A DNA stretch of 64,000 nt from JAVBWI01 sp036677445. Its GTDB lineage: Bacteria; Bacillota; Clostridia; Christensenellales; CAG-138. Below the pieces are notes generated by a model. It worked only from the letters and a program-made list of their open reading frames with translations, ran no database searches and was not told the DNA's origin. Where the stretch lies: assembly GCA_036677445.1 (NCBI GenBank), contig JAVBWI010000006.1, positions 62,001 to 126,000 of the forward strand, written 5' to 3'. This document shows positions 1-8,389 of the stretch, in pieces (positions within the stretch are counted from its first letter, which is position 1; each line of letters begins with the position of its first letter). A program made the translations under genes and the position numbers.

Positions 1-279
1 ATTCCGGGGAAAACACTGAATATTTCCGAAAAGGGGGTTTGCTTTGTCTGCCACGAACGCTTCGCAAGAGGCCGGAAACTTTCCCTGCAGCTTGATCTTA
101 TATCGGATGGAGTCATGACGCTCAATGCCGAGGTGCTTCGCTGTGAGCTGCCGATGCAGAAGAATGATCCATATATCATCGGCGCACAATTTATCGATCC
201 GCCGGAGTGGGAGCAGGTCTATCTGCGCAAGTTTATCATCAAACGGCAGGTATTCCAACGCAAATACTGTAAGGACTAG
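1..279 (+). CDS. PilZ-domain protein, C-terminal part (probable c-di-GMP-binding flagellar brake YcgR type)
   Basis: Frame 1 is open from the first base to a TAG at 277-279 and gives 92 residues; the N-terminus lies outside the window. The piece has the layout of a PilZ beta-barrel end: a 'LNISEKGVCFV' strand resembling the DxSxxG part of PilZ, then a 'IIGAQFID' strand (the family's GxxFxx) and a closing basic helix ending in FIIKRQ, as in YcgR/YpfA proteins. PilZ domains bind cyclic di-GMP, and YcgR proteins then slow the flagellar motor. It sits 107 bases before the sigma-28 gene, the usual place for a PilZ gene in Clostridial flagellar operons. The family call is inferred from motif and context; the RxxxR binding motif would lie upstream of base 1. 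Confidence 0.72.
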   Translation: MPGKTLNISEKGVCFVCHERFARGRKLSLQLDLISDGVMTLNAEVLRCELPMQKNDPYIIGAQFIDPPEWEQVYLRKFIIKRQVFQRKYCKD

Positions 280-386
280 TATGCGGCGGCAGGAATTGCA
301 TATATGCCTTTACTATGCTAATATGAGAAATGTATAAAGTGAATTTTTTTGGCACTTATTGAGGGATTTAGTCGGGAGGGTGCGGC

Positions 387-1145
387 ATGCCTGATGTAGG
401 GAATGCAGCTGCGCAGCGGATTTGGGAAAAATATGCGCAGGATAACTCGCAGGAAAGCAAAAACGAGATTGTCCTGCACTATATGTATCTTGTCAAGCGC
501 ATCGTATACCGATTGCTTCCCACCTATGAGGGATACAGTAATTTTGACGACCTGTTGAGCTGCGGCGTATTGGGGCTGATCGACGCGATCAATAAGTTTG
601 ATCTTAAACGTGAGATTCAGTTCGAGAACTATGCCTCGCTGCGTATACGGGGAGAGATCATCGACCATATGCGCAAGCAGGACTGGGCGCCATCGAGCTT
701 AAGGCGCAAAATACAGGCTATCAGCAGCGCATACGGTGATTTGGAAAAGGAGCTGTCCAGGGAACCGACTGATTCGGAGGTTGCGGATTATCTCGGCATG
801 AGCGACAAGGAAATGCAGAAGATCGTTGGCAAAATGCACATGTTCAATGTCATGCATTTTGAAGAACTGCTTACAAGCGACTGCTCGTTGGCGCAGGTCG
901 TCCAGGATAAGGGAGAGACGCCCGAGGAAAGCCTGGAGAACAACGAAATGAAGAAGATACTCGCTGATATGATTGAAACGCTGCCCGAAAAAGAACGACT
1001 CGTGATTACGCTGTACTATTATGAAGAACTGACGCTCAAGGAAATTGCAGGGATGCTCGGTGTATCCGAATCACGCGCTTCACAGATACATTCCAAGGTG
1101 ATTATGAAATTTCGCACAAAGCTGCAACTGATTTTGAACCAATAA
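387..1145 (+). CDS. fliA: RNA polymerase sigma factor for flagellar operon (sigma-28, FliA/SigD/WhiG family)
   Basis: A 252-residue sigma-70 family protein. Region 2 spans roughly residues 15-90 (FDDLLSCGVLGLIDAINKFD, then the 2.4 helix ending IRGEIIDHMRKQDW), region 3 about 95-160, and region 4 about 180-245 with the helix-turn-helix LTLKEIAGMLGVSESRASQI. The SSLRRK segment after region 2 and the length are typical of FliA/SigD. It directs core polymerase to late flagellar and chemotaxis promoters and is held inactive by FlgM, encoded at 5987. The start ATG has gggaggg six bases upstream. A promoter of the matching type is present at 3873-3899. Confidence is high. Confidence 0.95.
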   Translation: MPDVGNAAAQRIWEKYAQDNSQESKNEIVLHYMYLVKRIVYRLLPTYEGYSNFDDLLSCGVLGLIDAINKFDLKREIQFENYASLRIRGEIIDHMRKQDWAPSSLRRKIQAISSAYGDLEKELSREPTDSEVADYLGMSDKEMQKIVGKMHMFNVMHFEELLTSDCSLAQVVQDKGETPEESLENNEMKKILADMIETLPEKERLVITLYYYEELTLKEIAGMLGVSESRASQIHSKVIMKFRTKLQLILNQ

Positions 1146-1166
1146 GCAAGGAAGAGGGGATTGGAA

Positions 1167-2858
1167 ATGGAAGGCAGCTTGGATAGTGCAAGAGAAAGGA
1201 TACAGAATCCTGCCGAAAACAGCACGAACTTAGACTTTCAGAAGATAGCATCCGTATCCGGAAAAAGATGGTATGAAGTCGAGTATACGGAAGAGGGTGT
1301 CTTTTTGAATCTGTATTATAAGGCGAATGCAGGTTCACAGCTGAAACCGGAATTGGTTCTGTACGATCTGCAGAGAAGAGGATTGTCCCTGCAAAACCCG
1401 GGCAATGTTGTTCTTCGTATGCGCACCGGAGACACGAGAATTAAATTATGTGAAAGCAGTCCTGAGAATGATGCGGATCTCGATGTATTCATTACGACCA
1501 CCCGTGACGAAATGACTGCATATTTGCAACTCCTGCCGGCATGCGGCGCGGGCGGTGTGAAGGATATCGAGAGCATCCGCAAGGAAATCGAGCAGCGCTA
1601 TGGCATTGTGTACAACCTCAATATCGAAAGTATTATCGGTGCGATTGAACGGGGGCGTTACTTCGAACCGATCGTTATCGCCGAAGGCAGACCGCCGCAA
1701 AAGGGCAAGGATGGTTTTTTGACCTTCCTGTTCAAGATTGAGCATGATTTCGCGCCCAAGCTTCTTGAAGACGGAAGTGCCGATTATAAGGAACTCAACA
1801 TGTTTGCAGACATTGCCCAGGGCGATGTGCTGGTGGTCAGCGTCCCGCCTGAAGACGGTATTGACGGCATGACGGTCAAGGGCGTGGCGGTTGCTGCGCA
1901 AAGGGGTAAGGAAGCGCCTCTTCCAGCAGGTAAGAACGTAGTGGTTTCCGAAGATGGAAGAAACCTTGTCGCTGCCAAAAGCGGCCGGGTCGATTATGTT
2001 AATGGCCGTGTCGAAGTCTCTGACACATATATAATTCGCGGCAATATGGATATGGGAATAGGCAACATTGATTTTGCCGGCGATGTCACCGTGATGGGAA
2101 ATGTAATTTCGGGATTGACGCTCAAGGCGCAGGGCGATGTGGAAGTCCACGGTTTGGTAGAAGCCGCAACGGTGATTGCAGGAGGCAATATCGTCATCAA
2201 AGGCGGCATGCAGGGCATGGACAAGGGCGTTCTGCAGGCCGGCGGCAGCGTCATTTCCCGTTTTATTGAGCGGAGTGCCGTAGAAGCGGGCGAAAGCGTC
2301 TATTCGGATTACATCGCGCATTCCAGCGTAACCGCGCAGGATTCTGTCGTGATGAAAGGAAGGCGCGCCAAGATCATAGGCGGCCTGACCCGCGCCGGCA
2401 GGCAGATCAGCGCCAGAACCATCGGCTCTCCTTCAGGAGATAAAACAGTCATAGAGATTGGGATATCGCCAAAGCGACGACAAGTATTGATTATGCTGGA
2501 AGAGGAGCGCAGCCAGCTCAAGAGCCAGCTGGAAAAGGTTTCGAACTTCACCAGAATATCCCCGTCCCGCAACGAATCAGCGGAAAGAGTGGCCATGCGC
2601 CAAAAGCTGATTGAAACATACGGAAATTTGAGCGCTCAAATGGAGGAGCTGAACGCTAAAATCGAGCAGGCAAAGCAGGAACTCATGACCTTTTCGGATG
2701 GAAAGGTACATGCATCCGTAGAGGCCTATCAGGATGTAAAAATCACGATTGATTTTGCGACATTCACAACCCGATCCAGTATAAAGTTCGTCACGTTTAA
2801 ATATCAGAATGGTGAAGTCGTGTTTACTTCCTGTGAAGCAACCCCGGAGGGGAGGTGA
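1167..2858 (+). CDS. fapA: FapA family (DUF342) flagellar-associated protein
   Basis: 563 residues of the DUF342/FapA family. The N-terminal domain (about 1-210) includes the GRYFEPIVIAEGRPPQKGKDG segment; it is followed by a glycine-rich repetitive beta-helix region (about 260-410, repeated GNV/GGN/AGG turns) and a C-terminal coiled coil (about 430-510). In Vibrio, FapA takes part in polar flagellar assembly; in Clostridia the gene commonly follows fliA. I chose ATG 1167, six bases after gaagagggga, over an in-frame TTG at 1161 that touches the ribosome-binding site. Its stop overlaps the ribosome-binding region of the next gene. The exact role in Gram-positives is not established. Confidence 0.85.
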   Translation: MEGSLDSARERIQNPAENSTNLDFQKIASVSGKRWYEVEYTEEGVFLNLYYKANAGSQLKPELVLYDLQRRGLSLQNPGNVVLRMRTGDTRIKLCESSPENDADLDVFITTTRDEMTAYLQLLPACGAGGVKDIESIRKEIEQRYGIVYNLNIESIIGAIERGRYFEPIVIAEGRPPQKGKDGFLTFLFKIEHDFAPKLLEDGSADYKELNMFADIAQGDVLVVSVPPEDGIDGMTVKGVAVAAQRGKEAPLPAGKNVVVSEDGRNLVAAKSGRVDYVNGRVEVSDTYIIRGNMDMGIGNIDFAGDVTVMGNVISGLTLKAQGDVEVHGLVEAATVIAGGNIVIKGGMQGMDKGVLQAGGSVISRFIERSAVEAGESVYSDYIAHSSVTAQDSVVMKGRRAKIIGGLTRAGRQISARTIGSPSGDKTVIEIGISPKRRQVLIMLEEERSQLKSQLEKVSNFTRISPSRNESAERVAMRQKLIETYGNLSAQMEELNAKIEQAKQELMTFSDGKVHASVEAYQDVKITIDFATFTTRSSIKFVTFKYQNGEVVFTSCEATPEGR

Positions 2859-2863
2859 CCTTC

Positions 2864-3193
2864 ATGTCGTTTCAAGGCATTGGCGCCAAAATTATGATCC
2901 ATAAGGTAACGGATTTCGCAAAGGAAGCAAGCAGTCTGCAGAAAAGCGGCGAATTGGCACAGGCAAATATTCACAATAAAGCGGCGGCGGATACTCTGGC
3001 GAAGCAGCAGCAGGTGCAGGATATATATGAGCCCTCATATGCTGAAATACAACGGGAGAAGGAACATAAACAGGAAGAAAGAAAAGACAGGCGTTCGAAG
3101 GACGGGCAGCAAAAAAACGAAAAAAGCGATAATTCGTTGTATGGAGGTACGGTTGGGCAAAGCGAACCGAGAAAGATCGATATCCGCATTTAG
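2864..3193 (+). CDS. Hypothetical hydrophilic protein in the flagellar operon
   Basis: 109 residues, not recognised. An amphipathic N-terminal half (MSFQGIGAKIMIHKVTDFAK...) is followed by a Lys/Glu/Arg-rich, probably disordered stretch around residues 60-95 and a short C-terminal tail ending in IDIRI. It has no membrane segment and no cysteines. ATG 2864 lies nine bases after ggaggggagg; a GTG at 2855 is in frame but overlaps that ribosome-binding site. It begins five bases after fapA ends, so it is almost surely co-transcribed with fliA-fapA and probably serves motility, but no function can be read from the sequence. Confidence 0.7.
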   Translation: MSFQGIGAKIMIHKVTDFAKEASSLQKSGELAQANIHNKAAADTLAKQQQVQDIYEPSYAEIQREKEHKQEERKDRRSKDGQQKNEKSDNSLYGGTVGQSEPRKIDIRI

Positions 3194-3223
3194 CGGTTGA
3201 TATGTGAGGCTTAGATAGTGCGA

Positions 3224-3263
3224 CACATCCTTTATGCGGCATGTTGCAACGCAAAGGGGTGTG
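3224..3263 (+). other. Imperfect long hairpin between flagellar genes
   Basis: Left arm 3224-3238 (CACATCC, TTT, GCG) can pair with right arm 3250-3263 (CGC, AAG, GGGTGTG), about 13 pairs with a small internal bulge and an 11-base loop. There is no U-tract after it, so it looks more like an RNA processing or stability element, or an attenuating structure, than an intrinsic terminator. It sits between the unknown 109-residue gene and the SwrB-like gene. Confidence 0.4.
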
Positions 3264-3304
3264 CCGCGCTCGTATACTGCTTGAACTCATATGTGAGGTG
3301 AATT

Positions 3305-3853
3305 ATGGATTATACACATTATATGTTTGCATCTTTTGTATTCCTGTTGGTATGTGCAGCGATATTTATTAACAACAGGCTGAAGAAAACACGCGAGACA
3401 GAGCCACAAAAAGATGACCGGGAACAAATAAAAACGGATCGGGAACGTGTAGAGCAGGACAGCTATCGCCGGGAAGAACAGCTTATGACACTATATCGAA
3501 ACCTTGAGGATGCTATGCGCAGTATGGAAGAGGAAATCCAGGAAGCGCGCGAGGAAATAAGCCGGCAGCGTGAGGAGGCCGCTTCCATGCTGGAAAGCAT
3601 GGAACAGCTCAGCGCAGGTATACGTGGCGATATGACCCGACGGGGAAGAGGAAGGCCAAAATCGGCCGGAAAAGAAACAACAAATGGGATAACCGTATCG
3701 CCTGAACGAAAAAAACCAGGACCCAAAAAGAAAAGCACGAGCGATAAAGTGCGGGATCTTCATAAAGCGGGCTTAAACGCAGACCAAATCGCACAGGAGC
3801 TTACGATATCACGAGGCGAGGTAGATTTGGTGCTGGGATTGAACAAGGATTAA
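3305..3853 (+). CDS. SwrB-like (DUF6115-type) membrane-anchored motility protein
   Basis: 182 residues. An N-terminal membrane helix (about 6-24) is followed by a long charged coiled coil (about 30-105), a basic linker (RRGRGRPKSAGK and a PERKKPGPKKKS stretch) and a C-terminal helix-turn-helix-like segment (about 147-180: VRDLHKAGLNADQIAQELTI then SRGEVDLVLGL). This is the architecture of B. subtilis SwrB, which sits directly after sigD and promotes flagellar type III export activation and swarming. The same place downstream of the sigma-28 gene supports the call. ATG 3305 has gaggtg upstream. Sequence identity to SwrB is probably low, so I leave the symbol blank. Confidence 0.68.
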   Translation: MDYTHYMFASFVFLLVCAAIFINNRLKKTRETEPQKDDREQIKTDRERVEQDSYRREEQLMTLYRNLEDAMRSMEEEIQEAREEISRQREEAASMLESMEQLSAGIRGDMTRRGRGRPKSAGKETTNGITVSPERKKPGPKKKSTSDKVRDLHKAGLNADQIAQELTISRGEVDLVLGLNKD

Positions 3854-3872
3854 AAGTATCCGAAAAATTAAC

Positions 3873-3899
3873 TAAAGTGCTGGCTGTTTTTTTCGATGT
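3873..3899 (+). promoter_or_regulatory. Candidate sigma-28 (FliA/SigD) promoter
   Basis: TAAA at 3873-3876, exactly 15 bases, then TTCGATGT at 3892-3899. The known SigD consensus is TAAA-N15-GCCGATAT, so the -35 is perfect and the -10 keeps the core CGAT and the last T. It lies about 50 bases before the first rod gene, so the flgF-to-csrA part could be boosted by the sigma factor encoded upstream. Confidence 0.6.
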
Positions 3900-3946
3900 A
3901 ATAGGTGTACGGGATTGGATATTTTTGCTCCCGTTCTGGAGGTCAT

Positions 3947-4705
3947 ATGCTGCGAAGCCTATATCTGTCTGCGACCAATATGTTGGTGCAGCGCAAAAAA
4001 GTCGATGTGATTACAAATAACATCGCCAATATGGATACGACCGGGTATCGGTCTGACAGCCTGATCTCACGCTCGTTTGAGGATATGTTGCTGCAGCGGG
4101 TCAATGACCCTTCTGTGGTGAACCGCTACAATGAGGTGGGCGAACTCAATACGGGGGTGCATATCGACGAGATTATTACATCCTTTACAGAAGGCAGTGT
4201 CGAGTTTACTGACCGGACCTCTGACCTTGCAATCGCAGGGGAAGGATTTTTTGCCATAGCAACCACGGCAGGCGAACGCTATACGCGTGATGGAAACTTT
4301 GCTGTAGACAACGAGGGGTATCTCGTAACGAGCGACGGCAACCGCGTGGCAGGAAGAAACGGTTTCCTGCGGGTGAATTCTTTGGACTTTACCGTGGATA
4401 CGCAAGGAAATATAACAAATGCGGAAGGCGATAATGTCGGCAGTCTCAAGATTGTGACATTTGCGGATACCGGCGGGCTGCGCAAAGCCGGAAACGGCCT
4501 TTTCGTGAATTATACAAATCAGGCGACGCGGGTCGCGGAAGACCCTGTAGTGCAGCAGGGTTGCTTGGAAACCTCCAACACGGACATTACAAGCGAGATA
4601 TTGGATATGATGTCAGCTTCAAGAACCTATGAGACGAGCCAGCGTATGGTCAAGATGATTGATGAAACGCTGGGCAAGGCTGTAAATGAAATCGGAAAGG
4701 TATAG
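3947..4705 (+). CDS. flgF: Flagellar basal-body rod protein, FlgF/FlgG family (FlhO type)
   Basis: 252 residues with the N-terminal rod/hook signature (VDVITNNIANMDTTGYRSD, residues about 17-35), the central FlgE/F/G domain (GEGFFAIATTAGERYTRDGNF) and the C-terminal rod motif (CLETSNTDITSEILDMMSAS...). These proteins polymerise into the rod between basal body and hook after export by the flagellar type III system. ATG 3947 follows ggagg by four bases; a longer frame from GTG 3905 lacks a ribosome-binding site. It is paired with a paralogue 11 bases downstream, as flhO-flhP in Bacillus. Which of the two is functionally FlgF is a homology guess. Confidence 0.88.
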   Translation: MLRSLYLSATNMLVQRKKVDVITNNIANMDTTGYRSDSLISRSFEDMLLQRVNDPSVVNRYNEVGELNTGVHIDEIITSFTEGSVEFTDRTSDLAIAGEGFFAIATTAGERYTRDGNFAVDNEGYLVTSDGNRVAGRNGFLRVNSLDFTVDTQGNITNAEGDNVGSLKIVTFADTGGLRKAGNGLFVNYTNQATRVAEDPVVQQGCLETSNTDITSEILDMMSASRTYETSQRMVKMIDETLGKAVNEIGKV

Positions 4706-4716
4706 GTAAGAAGGTT

Positions 4717-5481
4717 ATGATGCAATCCACGCTTTCGGCTAAGAGCGCCGTGATCGCACAGCAGCGGCGCTTGGATACGATTGCAAACAATATCGCAAAC
4801 GTAAACACAACGGGGTTTAAAGCAAGCAACGTTAACTTTAAGGATACGCTTTATAACACCCTCACCAGACCGGTTGAACCGCAGGATACAAATCTGCAGC
4901 GGGGTACGGGCGTTATGATTTCCGCCATCACGCGCTCGTTTGTGAGCGGTACGCCGATACCGACCAATGTGTTTCTGGATGCCTGCATTACGGGCGACGG
5001 GTTCTTTACGGTGCAGAATGCGCAGGGCGATACGCTCTATACGAGAAACGGAAGTTTTGCTGTTTCCTCTGAATCGGGAGAGCGATATCTGGTTACCGGC
5101 GAGGGATATTATGTGCTGGATGACGACGGCGACAAGATAGAGTTGCCTAATGGGGATATTACTACATTGAAAATAAGCGGGATAGGCGAGCTTTCTATTG
5201 GCAACGAGGCTCCGTTTGCTACACTGGGAATTTCCTGCTTTGACAACAACGAAGGGCTGGAGGCGGTAGGCCAAAGCTGCTTCCGGGCAACCGTAGCATC
5301 GGGCGAAGCGCAGGCAAAAGAGGATCCGGTTGTGCTACAGGGCTTTCTTGAAAGTTCGAATGTGGATCTTGCAACGGAGATGACAAAGCTGATTCGGGCG
5401 CAAAAGGCATTTGCGTTTGCGGCCACCGCGCTAACGACTGCGGATGAAATGGATGCCATTGCGAATAATATGCGCACATGA
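4717..5481 (+). CDS. flgG: Flagellar basal-body rod protein, FlgG family (FlhP type)
   Basis: 254 residues of the same family: N-terminal LDTIANNIANVNTTGFKASN (about 16-35), central GDGFFTVQNAQGDTLYTRNGSF, C-terminal FLESSNVDLATEMTKLIRAQ and the final amphipathic helix. It probably forms the distal rod. A small oddity is FLDACITGDGFF where most family members have an LDVAIxGxGFF form. It follows its paralogue after 11 bases; the ribosome-binding site is a modest aagaagg. The pair most likely arose by an old duplication that is general in the family. Confidence 0.88.
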   Translation: MMQSTLSAKSAVIAQQRRLDTIANNIANVNTTGFKASNVNFKDTLYNTLTRPVEPQDTNLQRGTGVMISAITRSFVSGTPIPTNVFLDACITGDGFFTVQNAQGDTLYTRNGSFAVSSESGERYLVTGEGYYVLDDDGDKIELPNGDITTLKISGIGELSIGNEAPFATLGISCFDNNEGLEAVGQSCFRATVASGEAQAKEDPVVLQGFLESSNVDLATEMTKLIRAQKAFAFAATALTTADEMDAIANNMRT

Positions 5482-5521
5482 TCGCGTGTACCTGTTGAAG
5501 TGACAAGGAGGAGTATGGAAC

Positions 5522-5956
5522 ATGCAGGTTAAGCAATGCAGATCCTGTGGAAAGCTATTTCAATCTCTGGGCAGTCCTCTCTGCATGGAATGTAATGAGC
5601 AGTTGGATGAACGGTTTCGGTTGGTTCGTGATTACCTTTACTCCCATCCGAGCGCGAGCGTAATTCAGCTCTCGAAGGCGACGGGCGTAAGCGAGAGAGA
5701 CATACTGACGTTTTTGAAGGAAGACAGGCTTGCGCTGAACCAGGAAAGCGAATTGATGCGTTGCGAGAAATGCGGTAAGGCGATTGCATCGGGAAGACTT
5801 TGCGAACACTGCAAAGAAGAATTATCGAGGGTTCTGTCGTCCAAAGCGAAGGAAACTGCACCCGGATCTGCGCCCGGACCTGTGCCCGGCATGGAAGAAA
5901 GAAAATCAGTATCGTACGGCAGGCTGGGGAAGATGCATCTGGATTATAAGGAGTAA
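5522..5956 (+). CDS. yvyF: YvyF family flagellar operon protein (TIGR03826)
   Basis: 144 residues. Zinc-ribbon-like cysteine pairs flank a helical domain: CRSCGK and CMEC near residues 6-22, CEKCGK and CEHC near 80-98. Between them is a helix-turn-helix-like segment (VIQLSKATGVSERDILTFLK). The C-terminus has a proline-rich PGSAPGPVPGM stretch. This matches B. subtilis YvyF, which lies immediately before flgM, as here. The biochemical role is not settled; the fold suggests a nucleic-acid-binding regulator, which is inference. Strong aaggaggag lies eight bases before ATG 5522. Confidence 0.85.
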   Translation: MQVKQCRSCGKLFQSLGSPLCMECNEQLDERFRLVRDYLYSHPSASVIQLSKATGVSERDILTFLKEDRLALNQESELMRCEKCGKAIASGRLCEHCKEELSRVLSSKAKETAPGSAPGPVPGMEERKSVSYGRLGKMHLDYKE

Positions 5957-5986
5957 GCGCCAAAAAATAAGTTGGGAAGTGATAGT

Positions 5987-6265
5987 ATGAGAATCAATTC
6001 GATCCCTCCGAAGGAAATCTACAGCCGGTATGTATGCGCCCGGGAACTGCAGCCTATGGTAATGCAGCAATCGTTTGGCACGGACAAAGTAGAATTGTCG
6101 GATACCGCAAAGACATTTTCATCGGCGTTAAAAGCTGCAAAAGAATCGTTCGCCAGTGCTGACGTTTCCAGAAACGAGAAAATCGAAGCCATCAAAAAAC
6201 AGATCAGCGAGAACACCTACTTTGTGCCCGCCTATAAAGTAGCCGAAAAAATGCTGGGTGAATGA
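5987..6265 (+). CDS. flgM: Negative regulator of flagellin synthesis FlgM (anti-sigma-28)
   Basis: 92 residues, a usual FlgM length. The N-terminal half is polar and probably disordered; the C-terminal half holds the FlgM helices that clamp sigma-28 (RNEKIEAIKKQISENTYFVP and then AYKVAEKML, about 61-90). It sequesters FliA until hook-basal-body completion, when it is exported. ATG 5987 follows gggaag by six bases; an in-frame TTG at 5972 is less likely. It sits between yvyF and flgN, the standard order. Confidence 0.92.
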   Translation: MRINSIPPKEIYSRYVCARELQPMVMQQSFGTDKVELSDTAKTFSSALKAAKESFASADVSRNEKIEAIKKQISENTYFVPAYKVAEKMLGE

Positions 6266-6313
6266 TCGAAGAATGCGATTGTGCCCAAACGCATGGGAAT
6301 TGAGGTAATTTGC

Positions 6314-6817
6314 TTGCAGAACCTTATGCATGAATTAGAATACGCAATGGCCGGGGAACTGGAGAATTATGTCGGCCTTTTGCAGTATGCGAAGGAAAAG
6401 AAAGCAGCGTTGATTAACAATGATGTAGATGAATTGAGCATGCTCGTTAAGCTGGAAGATGAAATTTTAACCCGGCTGAAAACAGCTGTCGCCAAGAGAG
6501 AAGGCCTCTTTGAAGCCATCGCAATCGAAGATGGCTTCGACGACAAAGTCGATTTGGAATACGTAATGCAAAAGTTGTCCGCGACGGAGCGTGGAAGAAT
6601 TGAACAATTGAGGGACCGATACAAAGATATCATTAGAGAGCTTACCGCTTTGAACAGTTTAAACCAGAACCTTCTGCAAACGCAATTGCAGTATACCGAG
6701 TTCTGCATAGATATTATAACAAAATCAAGTTCCGTAAGTAACAATATGTATGGAAGCACAGGCTTCGTGAATAAGGAGAATGTGGCGATACGAAGGCTAA
6801 TCGACCAGGAAGCGTGA
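6314..6817 (+). CDS. flgN: Flagellar export chaperone FlgN
   Basis: About 167 residues, almost wholly helical with heptad-like leucines (LMHELEYAMAGELENYVGLL ... LNSLNQNLLQTQLQYTEFCI). FlgN chaperones the hook-filament junction proteins FlgK and FlgL, encoded directly downstream. I chose TTG 6314, eight bases after tgaggtaa; upstream in-frame GTG 6281 and ATG 6293 lack a ribosome-binding site. The gap to flgK is seven bases. Confidence 0.85.
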   Translation: MQNLMHELEYAMAGELENYVGLLQYAKEKKAALINNDVDELSMLVKLEDEILTRLKTAVAKREGLFEAIAIEDGFDDKVDLEYVMQKLSATERGRIEQLRDRYKDIIRELTALNSLNQNLLQTQLQYTEFCIDIITKSSSVSNNMYGSTGFVNKENVAIRRLIDQEA

Positions 6818-6824
6818 GGAAGTT

Positions 6825-8348
6825 ATGTCATTCTATGGATTGGAAATTGCCAAGACGGCTATATTTATCAGCCAAAAGGGCATAAATCTGGCGGGACACA
6901 ACATCGCGAATGCCAGTACCGAAGGCTATACACGGCAGCGCATTATCATTGAATCTGTCGATCCGGCCGTTCTCGCAGGACGCTTTGGCGCGATAGCCAA
7001 AGGCGCTGTTGGCGGGGGCGCTGTTACGCAATCGGTCGAACAGGTGCGTAATGAATATATCGACCGCGCACTCAGGAAAGAGAACTCGGATATGGGGCAA
7101 TGGGCAACACGTACCGATGAGATGGAATATATAGAAGCGCTGTTCAATCCAACGGGCAATTCGAGCATCTCGTCCACGCTTGCGGCGTTTTTTGACAGCA
7201 TTCAAGAGCTTTCCAAGGATCCGGTGAGCAAGGAAATCCGTACAAACGTGCAGCAAACCGCTATCACGCTGACGGAAACATTCAATCATTACTATTCGCA
7301 GCTTTCCGAACTGCAAAGCAATATGAACGATTCCATGAAGGTTACGGTGGATCGTATCAATGAAATTGTTCAATCCATCGCCGCCTATAATAAGAGTATC
7401 TATTCCTATGAGTTGAGCGGCGAAAAAGCGAATGACTTAAAGGATAAAAGAAATCTCCTGCTGGATGAGCTTTCAACGCTTGTAGATATGGACTACTCGG
7501 AAGATGCGCAAGGCCGGCTTTCGGTTTCAATCGGCGGAACGCAGGTGGTAAATCATACAAGCTTTACCCTGCTCGAAGTGGTAGCGGATCAGACGGGCGT
7601 GGTTACAGGTAAGACAGGCTTTTACCGCGTATGCGTCGCAGGCGCTGTGGATGCGGATGGCAATCCGGTGGAGCTAAATTATTCAAGCGGTGAACTGGAA
7701 GCTTACCGTCAGTTACGCGACGGTAATTCGGCGGATGACAGCGGTATTCCGTATCTGATTGATGGCTTGAACACGCTTGCAAGAAGTATTGCCGAGCAGT
7801 TTAACGCGATACACGAAACGGGTTTTACTATGGCATACGATTCGGTAGCTTCCGAAACCGGCATCCGCCTTTTTGATGTGCCGCTGGATGGATCGGGGGA
7901 CCCGGATTATTCAAAGCTTACGGCGGGGAATTTCCGCCTTTCGAGCGATGTGCTCAATGACGTTTATAAGATTGCCGCATCGGATATGCTGATCGATCTC
8001 TCCGCAAGCAATACACAAACGGCGAACAACATCAGAGCGCTGGAACTTGCCGCCCTCACGACACAGGCCGATATCGTAGCGGGGACCAGCTTTGAGGGCT
8101 ACCTGAAAAACATGACTACCGAGTTGGCGGTAGACAGCGCGCATTGCCAAAATATGCTTGATAGTCAGCAGGCGGTGGTAAGTAACCTCGAAACACGCAA
8201 GGAATCTGTTTCCGGCGTGTCTGTGGATGAAGAGATGATTACCCTTATGCAATACCAGCATATGTTTTCCGCTGCATCCAGAGTAATCAATGCCATCGAT
8301 GAGGCGTTGGATAAGCTGATCAACGGCACAGGTTTGGTTGGAAGATAA
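6825..8348 (+). CDS. flgK: Flagellar hook-associated protein 1 (FlgK)
   Basis: 507 residues. The N-terminal D0 region has the conserved GLEIAKTAIFISQKGINLAG and HNIANASTEGYTRQR segments (about 4-42); the middle holds a FlgK_helical stretch (about 90-230); the C-terminal D0 region ends with VSVDEEMITLMQYQHMFSAA and SRVINAIDEALDKLING. It forms the first hook-filament junction ring. ATG 6825 follows gaggaag. Length is within the family's range (about 450-620). Confidence 0.95.
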   Translation: MSFYGLEIAKTAIFISQKGINLAGHNIANASTEGYTRQRIIIESVDPAVLAGRFGAIAKGAVGGGAVTQSVEQVRNEYIDRALRKENSDMGQWATRTDEMEYIEALFNPTGNSSISSTLAAFFDSIQELSKDPVSKEIRTNVQQTAITLTETFNHYYSQLSELQSNMNDSMKVTVDRINEIVQSIAAYNKSIYSYELSGEKANDLKDKRNLLLDELSTLVDMDYSEDAQGRLSVSIGGTQVVNHTSFTLLEVVADQTGVVTGKTGFYRVCVAGAVDADGNPVELNYSSGELEAYRQLRDGNSADDSGIPYLIDGLNTLARSIAEQFNAIHETGFTMAYDSVASETGIRLFDVPLDGSGDPDYSKLTAGNFRLSSDVLNDVYKIAASDMLIDLSASNTQTANNIRALELAALTTQADIVAGTSFEGYLKNMTTELAVDSAHCQNMLDSQQAVVSNLETRKESVSGVSVDEEMITLMQYQHMFSAASRVINAIDEALDKLINGTGLVGR

Positions 8349-8389
8349 TAATAATCTGTTCATGATCTGGAAAGGGCAAGGTTTATTTC

